DNA from: a virus | Strand: one strand, 5' to 3' | DNA: 30,359 bases | Virus record (IMG/VR): IMGVR_UViG_3300024335_000033 | Location: 1 to 30,359 of that record | In this document: one piece after another, positions 1 through 7,900 of the stretch | Position numbering within the stretch: position 1 is the stretch's first letter | Layout: the number at the start of each line of letters is the position of its first letter | The notes under the pieces: model-generated | The model's database searches: none | Told to the model about the DNA's origin: nothing | What the model saw: only the letters and a program-made list of their open reading frames with translations | Translations under genes and position numbers: made by a program

Positions 1-57
1 GAACTCGAAGTTCAGCTACTTTGCGCTTTAATCGGCACGAACTCGAAGTTCAGCTAC
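1..57. repeat. 19-bp direct repeat pair
   Basis: The 19-mer gaactcgaagttcagctac occurs at 1-19 and exactly again at 39-57, a 38-base period. Each copy contains an interrupted palindrome (GAACT, 3-base centre, AGTTC), so each could be a protein-binding site. The 19 bases between the copies look unrelated. Two copies are too few for a CRISPR array. The first copy starts at base 1, so further copies could lie to the left. Candidate operator, packaging or recombination site; function unknown. Confidence 0.6.
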
Positions 58-64
58 CAAGCGG

Positions 65-153
65 AAAAATAAGGTCTTAGTAAGGGCGCAAATATTCGCT
101 ATTTGCTTAGGTCTCAGACACGCCCTTTAAGACTATTACAAGCCTTATTTTTT
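65..153. other. long nested hairpin overlapping a gene end
   Basis: Three stems nest inside one another. The outer 10-bp stem pairs 65-74 (aaaaataagg) with 143-152. The middle stem pairs 74-79 and 82-88 with 121-133, with a 2-base bulge at 80-81 (base 74 can join either stem). An inner stem pairs 89-93 (caaat) with 101-105. The outer right arm covers the stop codon (145-147) of the minus-strand gene ending here, so on that strand the fold would form across the end of its message. It may be a terminator, a 3' stabilising fold or a small structured RNA. Pairing was read by eye; no energy was computed. Confidence 0.5.
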
Positions 154-555
154 AGCCGTTGCGTTGTTTTGGCGTTTTACCTTTTTCGCTATTTGGTATT
201 TCGGGTTTAATGACCTTAACGCCATTGACCCGCCCCATAATGAAACATACTTAGAGGTATAAGCCTTTTTAAAACCTGCAAAGGTAGGAAATTTACGCCC
301 TGCTAATTTGTGGGTCAACTCTTCAACGGGTGTTGAATTACTTTGATACTCACGCTTTAAAGTAGCGTACACAAAGCGCAAAGATTTTTGTTCCTGCTTC
401 CTTAGTGCGTTTTGGTAGCGTTGCACTTCATAGCCCGTTAAATTGTCAACACCTTTCTTTGATAGTGTATCAATAGTTAGCTGTACCTTTTCAGTAGGTG
501 TCAACTTGTTTTCTGTTGCTGTTGCTGTTGCTGTTGTTGTTTTAGCTGTCGCCAT
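145..555 (-). CDS. hypothetical protein with Ala/Thr-rich N-terminus
   Basis: I do not recognise this 136-residue protein. It opens with a low-complexity Ala/Thr stretch (residues 2-14), partly encoded by three copies of a six-base unit at 514-531. A soluble, strongly basic body follows, rich in Lys/Arg/Gln, ending in a Lys/Asn/Ala tail. No membrane segment or signal peptide is seen. The basic charge would suit a nucleic-acid-binding protein, but no motif proves it. It is the only minus-strand gene at this end and is divergent from the virion module. Its start codon is preceded by a perfect 15-bp palindrome, and its stop codon lies within a long hairpin, so it looks independently regulated. 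Confidence 0.75.
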   Translation of the reverse strand: MATAKTTTATATATENKLTPTEKVQLTIDTLSKKGVDNLTGYEVQRYQNALRKQEQKSLRFVYATLKREYQSNSTPVEELTHKLAGRKFPTFAGFKKAYTSKYVSLWGGSMALRSLNPKYQIAKKVKRQNNATAKK

Positions 556-556
556 A

Positions 557-581
557 ATAAATAGTATTTATGCCCGTGGGC
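557..581 (-). promoter_or_regulatory. palindromes in the leader of the 136-aa gene
   Basis: Directly upstream of the ATG at 553-555 lies a perfect 15-base palindrome at 557-571 (ATAAATA, G, TATTTAT). A compact GCCC-GT-GGGC inverted repeat at 572-581 follows immediately. Together they occupy the leader, where an operator or an RNA hairpin would control expression. I see no convincing Bacteroidota promoter (TTG, spacer, TAnnTTTG) nearby. Confidence 0.4.
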
Positions 582-725
582 GTTTTAATTAATAATAGTG
601 CAATTTACCGCTTTTAATTAGTATTTTTTTGAATTTCTTAATTTTTTTTCAGTCCAGTAACTTAACTCATTGATTTTCAGTTAGTTAGCTATTGAAATTT
701 TTTTTCCTCAAAGCATCAATACAAA

Positions 726-875
726 ATGTTTTTCTGTTGTGCAATAGGTAAAAAGTACTTATTTGCTACGATTCACCCCGAAAAAATAAGTAAAAATACC
801 TATAAAATAAGTGCAAAATTATTTGGTTATATCAAAAAAGCGTGTAAGACCGACAAAAAACCGAGAGGATTGTAA
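726..875 (+). CDS. possible small basic protein, 49 aa
   Basis: An ATG at 726-728 opens a 49-codon frame ending in TAA at 873-875. The product is Lys-rich (ends KKPRGL), with a short hydrophobic start (MFFCCAIGKK) and no recognised motif. No good ribosome-binding sequence precedes it; the upstream bases are ...atacaaa. It overlaps the ATAGGTA/ACTTATTT inverted repeat, so part of this sequence may serve as a DNA site instead. A chance ORF of this length is possible in AT-rich DNA. Confidence 0.25.
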   Translation: MFFCCAIGKKYLFATIHPEKISKNTYKISAKLFGYIKKACKTDKKPRGL

Positions 876-911
876 GCAAGCAACTCTGAACGGGGGGAAG
901 GTTAAAATAGA

Positions 912-983
912 ATGCCAAACGCACCATTTGGAAGATTGTATTATAATACATACTATTATAATAATAGTAGTAGAGTAAAGTAG
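912..983 (+). CDS. possible Tyr-rich leader peptide, 23 aa
   Basis: An ATG at 912-914 follows a G-rich stretch (ggggggaagg) that resembles a Shine-Dalgarno sequence, rare in this window. The frame ends with TAG at 981-983. The peptide begins MPNAPFGRLYYNTYYYNN and reads through two AT palindromes, so its Tyr/Asn richness follows from the tattataat repeats. It could be a leader peptide whose translation affects downstream hairpins, or a chance ORF. Confidence 0.2.
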   Translation: MPNAPFGRLYYNTYYYNNSSRVK

Positions 984-1045
984 TACTATTATAATAATAC
1001 TTTTACTATGGAAGTAAAAGTATTATAATTAGTTTATTATAATAA
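938..1045. promoter_or_regulatory. cluster of AT-rich palindromes and a 13-bp hairpin
   Basis: Four elements are packed into about 100 bases. They are a perfect 12-bp palindrome at 938-949 (GTATTATAATAC), a 19-bp odd palindrome at 951-969 (TACTATTAT, A, ATAATAGTA), a hairpin with a perfect 13-bp stem (994-1006 with 1014-1026) and 7-base loop, and another TTATTATAATAA block at 1034-1045. The word TATTATAAT recurs in nearly all of them. The hairpin loop contains an ATG that starts a 6-codon frame. Candidate operator array, promoter or origin unwinding element for the plus-strand module. Confidence 0.5.
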
Positions 1046-1106
1046 AGATGAATGCTTAGATGAATGTTGCATTCAAAGATTGTATATTACCTTAAACAAC
1101 TGCTTG

Positions 1107-1382
1107 ATGAAAGAATTGCTATTAGAGTTAGCTCAGAAGAACACGGTTAGGAACAAGAGGGTTAAGGCTGATATGTTTGGGTTTTATAATTCTATGGTTG
1201 GGAAGAGTAAATACTTCCCAAAGGCTGAGAATCCAAAGACATCTTGTGGGTCGTGTATCCAAAGGGTGAAGAATAACATTTGGAAGTGGTATCATTACGA
1301 TGAGACTGCACCCACATATGATGAGTTAGAGTTCACTGGTAAGTTGGGTATACACAACACACCATTATACAGAATCAAATAG
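1107..1382 (+). CDS. small conserved-looking protein with CGSC motif, upstream of terminase
   Basis: This 91-residue protein starts at ATG 1107; a TTG at 1080 would give 100 residues. I prefer ATG because no ribosome site favours the TTG. It is basic, with KNTVRNKRVKADM near the N-terminus, a Cys pair in TSCGSCIQRVK, and an aromatic stretch (WKWYHYDE). I believe similar short proteins sit next to terminase genes in Bacteroidota phages, but their function is unknown to me. The two Cys alone are too few for a classical zinc site, although His residues lie nearby. It ends 9 bases before the terminase small subunit, so it is probably cotranscribed and may help in packaging or late gene control. 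Confidence 0.7.
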   Translation: MKELLLELAQKNTVRNKRVKADMFGFYNSMVGKSKYFPKAENPKTSCGSCIQRVKNNIWKWYHYDETAPTYDELEFTGKLGIHNTPLYRIK

Positions 1383-1391
1383 AAGGCTTCT

Positions 1392-1838
1392 ATGGGCGTT
1401 AAAAGAAACAAGAAGGGTAATATAGTCACAGGAAGGGGAAGTGAGCTTACAGAGCTTCAAAACACCTTTCTCGAAAGGATTAAGGGTGAGGGTATAGAGA
1501 ACGGAGGCAAGATAGCCAAAGATTTGGGATATACCAACTACTATCGTGATAGGAGAACGGAGGGTACGGCATTCTACCGTGAGGTGATGAAGTTTGTAGA
1601 GAGCGAGGCCAAGAGCATTGAAGCTGCAAAGGGAACAAACCTCAGCAAGTTGATAAGCATTCGTGATGCTGCATTGGCTAATGGTGAGATGAAGGTAGCT
1701 ATGGAGGCTATAAAGATTATCAACGATATGCAGGGGTACAAAGCACCAACTAAAGTGGAGCAGACCAAGTTAGATATTACAGCAACAATCGACCTCACTA
1801 AACAACCTGACGAGGAACAGGGGTATATAGATATATAG
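1392..1838 (+). CDS. terS: terminase small subunit
   Basis: This 148-residue protein would recognise phage DNA and recruit the packaging motor. The N-terminal part (about 15-65) has a helix-turn-helix-like arrangement around GGKIAKDLGYTNYYRDRRTE. A helical middle (about 85-115) would be the oligomerisation region. The C-terminus (about 115-130) has the GYKAPTKVE stretch common in phage small terminases. Its stop codon directly abuts the start of the large subunit, which strongly supports the call. The length fits the family. The exact DNA-recognition subfamily is not assigned. Confidence 0.8.
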   Translation: MGVKRNKKGNIVTGRGSELTELQNTFLERIKGEGIENGGKIAKDLGYTNYYRDRRTEGTAFYREVMKFVESEAKSIEAAKGTNLSKLISIRDAALANGEMKVAMEAIKIINDMQGYKAPTKVEQTKLDITATIDLTKQPDEEQGYIDI

Positions 1839-3089
1839 ATGCAGATTAAGCTATACAATCCTACTGAGCCGCAAAAGGACTTTCATCGGCTCGTACACGA
1901 AGACAAGCCATTTATCAGTTGCCTTGTAGCAGGAAGACAGACAGGGAAGACTTTCTTTATGCAGAACGATGCTGTGATGAGGGCTTTAAACAACCCTAAA
2001 CACCGTATGTTTTGGGTCAGCCCAATACAAGACCAAGCTAATAAGGTGATGAAGGACATTGAAGGGATGTTCAGTAACCACCAAGACTTGTGGACTAAGA
2101 TTATAAAGAGGTACGATAGAAAGGCTAACGAGATGTATTTTTATAACGGAAGCTTTATTAAGTTCCGTTCCGCTGATAGTGGGGACAACCTTCGTGGTGC
2201 TACCCTTGATTACATCTACTTGGATGAGGCAGCGTATATGAAGTTAGACTTTATCAACGAGGTGCTGTTGCCTATGGTTACAAGGACAGGTGGTAGGGTG
2301 GCTGCGGCAAGTACCTTCAATGGCCCTAATTGGTTTTTTGATTGGTACAAAGATGGACAGGTAGAAAGTAACTGGGAACAGATTAAGAGCATAAAGAAAA
2401 CATACCTTGACCTCAATGATGTTGATGTAGAGAAGACGGTGCTTGGTATAAAGAAGTCAATGACCAAGGCTCAGTTCGACCAAGAGTTTTTATGCAAACC
2501 TGTAAGTGCAAATGCTTTGTTTAGCAATGTAGAGGAGGCTGTAACTACAGAAGTATTTAGCGACTACAAGAGGCTTTACATAGGAATGGACATTGGTGTC
2601 GCCCAGGATTACACGGTACTCACGGCAATGACCGAGGATTTTAAGGTTGTTGATATAGACCGATTCAATTACAAGGAAGAGGGGATGGACTACGAGGAGT
2701 TCAAAGAACGCATAAAAGCGTTCTACCTAAAACACGACAAGCTGTTAGCCGCTGCCTACTTTGAGGTAAACAATAACGACCTGTTGTTTGATGACTTGAC
2801 AGATGACGATAGATTGTACAAGCTTATACCGTTTATCACCTCAGCGCAAAGTAAGCCCGAAATTATAAGAAACCTTATCAAGCTGTTTGAAGACAAGAAG
2901 ATTAAGCTGCCTAAGAACGATGATTTGATAAAAGAGATTTACGACTTCAAGAGCAAAAGGAACGCCATTACAGGAAACCTACAGTTCAGTAACACCGATG
3001 GTAAGCACGATGATATGGTGATGTCCTTGGCAATTTGTGCATACTGCGCTGTGGAGGAACAGGACGGTGGAGTAACTTTGTTTTTATGA
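1839..3089 (+). CDS. terL: terminase large subunit (packaging ATPase-nuclease)
   Basis: This 416-residue protein is the DNA-packaging motor. Walker A is GRQTGKT at residues 32-38. Walker B is YIYLDEA at 125-131, with D129 and the catalytic E130. The C-terminal RNase-H-like nuclease shows MDIG with D251 and the terminal HDDMV with D391/D392, both expected metal ligands that cut concatemeric DNA. The ATG follows directly on the terS stop codon. The stop TGA overlaps the ATG of the next gene (ATGA at 3086-3089). The length is normal for a HK97-type large terminase. Confidence 0.95.
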   Translation: MQIKLYNPTEPQKDFHRLVHEDKPFISCLVAGRQTGKTFFMQNDAVMRALNNPKHRMFWVSPIQDQANKVMKDIEGMFSNHQDLWTKIIKRYDRKANEMYFYNGSFIKFRSADSGDNLRGATLDYIYLDEAAYMKLDFINEVLLPMVTRTGGRVAAASTFNGPNWFFDWYKDGQVESNWEQIKSIKKTYLDLNDVDVEKTVLGIKKSMTKAQFDQEFLCKPVSANALFSNVEEAVTTEVFSDYKRLYIGMDIGVAQDYTVLTAMTEDFKVVDIDRFNYKEEGMDYEEFKERIKAFYLKHDKLLAAAYFEVNNNDLLFDDLTDDDRLYKLIPFITSAQSKPEIIRNLIKLFEDKKIKLPKNDDLIKEIYDFKSKRNAITGNLQFSNTDGKHDDMVMSLAICAYCAVEEQDGGVTLFL

Positions 3090-3802
3090 TTACATTCAGA
3101 GAACACATTGAGATTAGTAAGTACATAGAAAAGAACAATACTATCTCAGAATACATAGACAAGCAGACCCCCGAAAAAAGGATTGACCTTGTAAGGAGGA
3201 TAGCAGAAACATATCCATTGAAGAAGGATATAGACTCAGACCTAAAAACCCTTAAAGGCAGAAGTATATCCGACAATGTTTACAGGTTAGTTCTTGGGCA
3301 ATTCATAATGATAGAGCAGATTATCACAGGGAAAAGTACTTACGAGTACGAGGCTATAAACGACCTTGAGTTAGCAAAGCTTATTATAAGGCCAGACCAT
3401 CACGATGTATTTGACAACGGTGATGATGAAGAAGAAGCACATAACGAACAGGCAATACTAAACGCCTCTGTTCAAGATGTGTATGCTGTTCTACAGAAGT
3501 TTTTAAAGAACAGGGATTTGGTTTTGTTCGAGCAGTTTAAGGGTGTGTTTTATGAAGTTCCCGATGAAGAAGAGGATGATGAGGATTCTACAGAAGAAGA
3601 AAGAACTGCCGAATCTTTATTCCAACAACAATGGTATTGGTACTCAATGGTTCGTATGTTAGCCAAAGAAGACATAACAAAGTACGAAGAAATATATATG
3701 CTTAACATGAGTACGGTAATGCCTGAGATGAGCTATCTTGCTCAGAAAAATAAGATAGAAGCAGCAAGGCAAAGACAGCAACAAGCCTTGAGCAAATTGT
3801 AA
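3086..3802 (+). CDS. probable tail assembly chaperone
   Basis: The ATG at 3086 overlaps the terL stop, giving 238 residues; an upstream TTG at 3035 would add 17 residues inside terL and is rejected. The protein is helical with two acidic linkers (about 110-120 and 172-190). Its C-terminal third has a WYWYSMVRMLA motif followed by a Gln/Arg-rich helix, resembling chaperones that coat the tape measure before tail assembly. Position upstream of the tape measure fits. I see no programmed frameshift site that would produce a G/GT-type pair. Assignment is by pattern and context, so it is moderate. Confidence 0.5.
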   Translation: MITFREHIEISKYIEKNNTISEYIDKQTPEKRIDLVRRIAETYPLKKDIDSDLKTLKGRSISDNVYRLVLGQFIMIEQIITGKSTYEYEAINDLELAKLIIRPDHHDVFDNGDDEEEAHNEQAILNASVQDVYAVLQKFLKNRDLVLFEQFKGVFYEVPDEEEDDEDSTEEERTAESLFQQQWYWYSMVRMLAKEDITKYEEIYMLNMSTVMPEMSYLAQKNKIEAARQRQQQALSKL

Positions 3803-3806
3803 ATTT
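3794..3806. promoter_or_regulatory. AATT-GTA-AATT element, copy 1
   Basis: AAATT-GTA-AATTT is a perfect palindrome around GTA. It overlaps the stop codon (3800-3802) of the probable chaperone and lies 13 bases before the ATG at 3819. It is one of six related sites at gene ends in the virion module. Confidence 0.45.
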
Positions 3807-3818
3807 AATAAATGAACT

Positions 3819-4256
3819 ATGGACGGTCTTTCATCTCTATATAATAAAGTCAAAGAATTTGCATCAGGGCATAAAATGGTCAATGAGTTTTACTTTGCAA
3901 GAAACGAGCAAGAGCTTAGAAACAAGGAGTTTGACTACAGAACTATTGTTTTAATGCCAACCGAAGGTAATATATCAAGAGACTTAAACTCTCCTATATA
4001 CACCATTGATTTCGCTTTGATTGTCTTGGATAAGGCTATATACGGTGACGATGCTAATGCGGTGAATGTTATAGAAGAAAACATATTTGTGATTGGTCAA
4101 CTTCAAGATTATCTTATCAAAGAAGACTACAGTGTTGATTTCGAGAACATTGACATAATGACTATGAACGATGAGAACTATACGGTATCATCAGCGATAG
4201 CGGACTTCTCTGTGCAGTTAGCGAGAAAGCCATATGTAATGGACACGAATAATTAA
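3819..4256 (+). CDS. putative tail terminator / head-tail joining protein
   Basis: This 145-residue protein has mixed alpha/beta composition. The central YTIDFALIVLDKAIYGDD and the following helix (NVIEENIFVIGQLQDYLI) resemble small tail-terminator proteins that cap the tail tube and set where elongation stops. I infer this from the pattern and from the location upstream of the tape measure, beside another neck-like gene. There are no catalytic motifs, Cys pairs or membrane segments. Its final TAA shares one base with the next ATG, so the two are probably translationally coupled. Another neck role is possible. Confidence 0.45.
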   Translation: MDGLSSLYNKVKEFASGHKMVNEFYFARNEQELRNKEFDYRTIVLMPTEGNISRDLNSPIYTIDFALIVLDKAIYGDDANAVNVIEENIFVIGQLQDYLIKEDYSVDFENIDIMTMNDENYTVSSAIADFSVQLARKPYVMDTNN

Positions 4257-4954
4257 TGGCAACATCATCAAAGCAGATAGCAAACAGGGTAAGAACTGTA
4301 ACGGCATTTGCGGTAATCAAGGAGTTTAGAAGGTCTAAGATTATTGAAAATATTGTTAAGTCGGCTCAAGCTAATGGACATATAGCTACAGGAGATTTAA
4401 TCAGCCCCGAATCTTCTAATTCTATAGTTCCGTTTCGTGATGACCTATGGCTTACACCAAGAAAGGGTGTTAAGCAGATAATCAAGGTAAGGGTGTACCA
4501 AACAAAATTTGGTATGCCAAGCACTATAAATGTAACTGTAAATCTTGGTGACTACGGTATACACAAAAGATACTCGGCACTATCTAAAGAACAAGTGCCT
4601 GTGCATAATCGGAATCAAGACTACTCGTCTTTTGACAAGGGAGATATGATAGAAAGAATTATACACTGGATGGAATACAAGATGGACAGGGGACATAGGT
4701 TTTACTACTCAGTAAAAAAAGGAGAAACAAAAGTATTGTCTCAAGGGGATGAGATATATAAACCAACAGCAGCGTTTGCGATAATGAGGTCTTTGGCTTC
4801 TAAGGGGCCTGACAAGACTAATTTTGCAAAAGCATTTAATGATTCAAGGTATGGGGTGCAGGCTACTCTTAGAAGAGCTATACCCATAGTAGAAGACAGA
4901 ATCTTTGAATCAATATCAATGAGCGCAGTTAATCACATAGAAACAATATTCTAA
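4256..4954 (+). CDS. putative neck/tail completion protein
   Basis: I do not firmly recognise this 232-residue protein. The N-terminus is basic and helical (QIANRVRTVTAFAVIKEFRR). The middle contains beta-strand-like segments (KQIIKVRVYQ, STINVTVNLGDYG), and the C-terminus is helical. It is coupled to the previous gene through a TAATG overlap and ends one base before the tape measure ATG. Genes in this slot commonly encode HK97-gp10-like or other neck proteins, so a structural role at the head-tail junction is likely. No enzymatic motif is visible. Confidence 0.5.
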   Translation: MATSSKQIANRVRTVTAFAVIKEFRRSKIIENIVKSAQANGHIATGDLISPESSNSIVPFRDDLWLTPRKGVKQIIKVRVYQTKFGMPSTINVTVNLGDYGIHKRYSALSKEQVPVHNRNQDYSSFDKGDMIERIIHWMEYKMDRGHRFYYSVKKGETKVLSQGDEIYKPTAAFAIMRSLASKGPDKTNFAKAFNDSRYGVQATLRRAIPIVEDRIFESISMSAVNHIETIF

Positions 4955-4955
4955 T

Positions 4956-7900
4956 ATGGCATCAAAAAGTAAAGCCTCAGAAAAAATACTACAGCTACAG
5001 CTTGAGTTAAACAAGGTTGTTCTTGAGTTAAAGAAAATGACTGAAGAAGGCAATAGTGGTGTTGCTGAATTTGAAAAGTTAAGAAAGAAGTTTGAGCAAT
5101 TATCAGGCGTTGTTAAGGGGGCTGAAGGTTCTGTAAAGAGGTCTTTTGGTCAGACTAAAGACTTAGAAAAGTACAAGGATAGGCTTCAACAATTAATTAC
5201 TGCTTTTAATAAAATCAAATCTGCTAACAACGAGATTGATAAGCAGGTTAAGAGACAAACTGAAGAGCAAACAAAGCGTAGAAAAAAGCAAATAGAGTCA
5301 GAACAAAGACTTCTTAGAAGTTCTATTAAAGAAGGAAATGCTCGTAGAACTGCTGCATTGAATCAGTTTGAAGCTCGTCAAAAAGAATTTAGAAGAAGAA
5401 GGGCTGCAAGGGAAAAGCAGATAGAAAGGGAAATAACCAACAACGCCATTAAGGAACAGAAGAGGCGTGACCAAGCAGCTAGCCAAGCATCTAAAAGAAA
5501 GGACTTTAGAGGTGGTTTTGGAGCGCAATTTACTCCAAGAGCTATTGGTGGTGCTATAGGTTCTTTGACTAAATACTTAGGTATATTTAGATTAGTAAAT
5601 GCAGCCACACAACTTTTTACAGAGTTAACATTGGGTTCTGCAAAACAAGCCATTGAATTTGAAAAGCAAGTAGCTAACCTTGGTGCTGTTGCAGGTGTGA
5701 GCGGAGAAAAGTTAAAAGAGTTAAGTAACAACGCTTTGGATGTAGCAGGTTCCACAAGGTTTACAGCAACAGAAATTATCGGGTTACAAACCGCTTTGGC
5801 TAAGTTAGGCTTTACATCAGAAGAAGTTATTAAGTCTACACAGTCAATAGCTAATGTAGCACAGGCACTTGGTTCTCCATTAGATGCTACCGCAGAACAA
5901 ATAGGTAAAGTTATCAATCAGTTTGACTTGCTTGTAGAGCAAGCAGATTTTGTTGGAGATGTTTTAGTTACAACGATAAATAACAGTGCTTTATCATTTG
6001 ACAGCTTTGGAACAGCTATTCAATATGTTGGGCCAATAGCAAAAAACTTAGGTCTTAGTTTTGAACAAACAGCAGGGGCTATGGCTGTGTTAGCAGATAA
6101 CGGATTTACAGCTTCTCGTGTTGGTACTGGTCTTAGGGGTATATTTACTGAACTTGGTAAAACAAGTGCTGATGTAGAAAAATCTTTAAAAAGTTTAGCG
6201 CAGCAAAACCTGTCTTTAAGTGAAGCCGTTGAGCTTGTAGGAAAAAGAAACGCAGCACAGCTTATAACACTTCTTGACAATATAGATGCCCTTGATGAAG
6301 GAACAGGAAAGTACTATGAGCAAGGAAGGGCTTTAGCGTCTTCAGCTCAACAATTAGATACTTTCTCAGGACAAATGTCACTTTTAAATTCAGCATTTAG
6401 AGAAACACAGATAAGATTTGGAAGCTTTATATTAGAGAGTGACTTAGTGTTAGATGTCCTTGGCTTATTAAGCCGTGAGGCAGAGGGTCTTGGTCGTGCT
6501 ATGAAAAACATTAACGAACTTGGATTCACTAAATTTAATGAAGGTGTTGAGAGTATATTAGCAGGGGACATAAAAGATGAGGAATTAGCTATAGAACTTG
6601 TAGCTAAAAGAACAGGTAAGTCCATAGAAGAAATAACCAAGAAGTACAAAGCGTATAGAGACGGTGTAATAGAAAGTACCTATGACCCAACTATTGGAGA
6701 AAGAAGAGATATGCTCATACAAAAAACTACGGATGAAGCCGTAGAGGTAGAGGGTCTTGTGGAGGAGATAAACAAACTTGTTGAAGCAAGAGAAAAGGAT
6801 TTTGCAATATCTCAAGGTCAAGCTGAGGCAACTAAAATTTATAGCAAAGAAGTAGAAGACCTTGTAGACAAATCTTTAAAAGGTGTTAATGTTAATAAAG
6901 AAGCAGACAAATTATACAAAGACCTTCAAGCAGGTATAAACTCTTATAGTAGAGCTTTAAAGTATAATAAAGATTTAACAGAGCTTCAAAGAGTAGAATA
7001 TGAAGCAGCAATTAAAACATTAAAAGGATACCAAGACCAAGTAGCAAATACACAAAGAACAGAAGAAGACCTTTCCAAAGAGCGTGAAAGGGCAAGAAAA
7101 AAAGCAATTAGCGAGGAAAAGAAAAGAATACAAGATGCTATAAAATTTGCTGATATAGAATTTAAAAACCAAGAAGATTCTATAAACAGACAGGCTGAAT
7201 TAAGAACAACTGCACAACAACAAATATTAGAAAGTGAAACAGCTACAAATGAAGAACGCAGAGCTGCTATAGAAGCTATCGCTGATATAGAAGAAAAAAG
7301 ACAGCAAGATGTTAGTGATGCGTACAAAAGAAAGGCTGAGGCTATACAACAAATAACCATACAATACGAAGAGAACGAAAGGGTTATTGATGCTGCACTT
7401 TTAAAAGCACAGCAATATGCGGTTATATATGACAATGATATTGTGAAAGATGCTTCTGCCGCATTGAAAAACTTTAGAGCTGAAACATCAAGGCTTACAA
7501 AAGAAAGAGAGGCAGGTAACATCAGCCAAGAAGAATACAATACCGCTATTCAACGAACCCAAGATGATTTTGAAGTTTATATTAAAAACTTGATAGCGAG
7601 TAATAACTTGGGAGAGGATGCTGAAAAGATATTGCTTAATATGGTTGAGGCATTCGATAGAATGGGTATAAGCATAGGTAATATCGGTGGAGAGGCTGCT
7701 GTTACTTCTTTAAAAGAATTTGCCGACAAGCTAAAAAATGACGAAGAGTTTCGTAGAGAGTTCTTTGGAGACCTAATGTCTAAGTCTGTAGATGCTGCTG
7801 CTGAATCCTTTAGCGCATTTAATGATGTAGCTTTAGAAAACACAAAGAACAGGTTAGAAAGCGAGTTAGAAGAAATAAAGAACAGGTATAAGATTGAAGA

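Larger units (their letters stand above)
556..1106. other. divergent intergenic control region
   Basis: About 550 bases lie between the minus-strand 136-aa gene and the first confident plus-strand gene. The stretch is very AT-rich with homopolymer A and T runs. It holds the palindromes at 557-581, an imperfect inverted repeat (744-764 with 784-803, arms ATAGGTA and ACTTATTT), a G-rich patch near 890-900, two very small ORFs, and a cluster of AT palindromes and hairpins at 938-1045. As the only divergent region in the window, it is the natural place for promoters of both units and possibly a replication origin. That role is inferred from position and structure. Confidence 0.5.

Noticed and set aside
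1-57. CRISPR-like repeat-spacer
   Set aside because: Only two copies with a 19-base gap, internal palindrome and no cas genes; too few repeats.
3035-3085. TTG start extending the probable chaperone into terL
   Set aside because: The ATG overlapping the terL stop (ATGA) is the usual coupling seen in this genome, and the extra 17 residues look random.
3169-3183. Programmed -1 frameshift at an A-run in the probable chaperone
   Set aside because: The A-run is read as GAA AAA AGG, which does not place a slippery heptamer in the right frame, and no downstream extension fits.
6986-7540. Long antisense frame opposite the tape measure gene
   Set aside because: Ser/Ala/Phe/Ile-rich composition is the mirror of the coiled coil on the other strand; no motif or leader.
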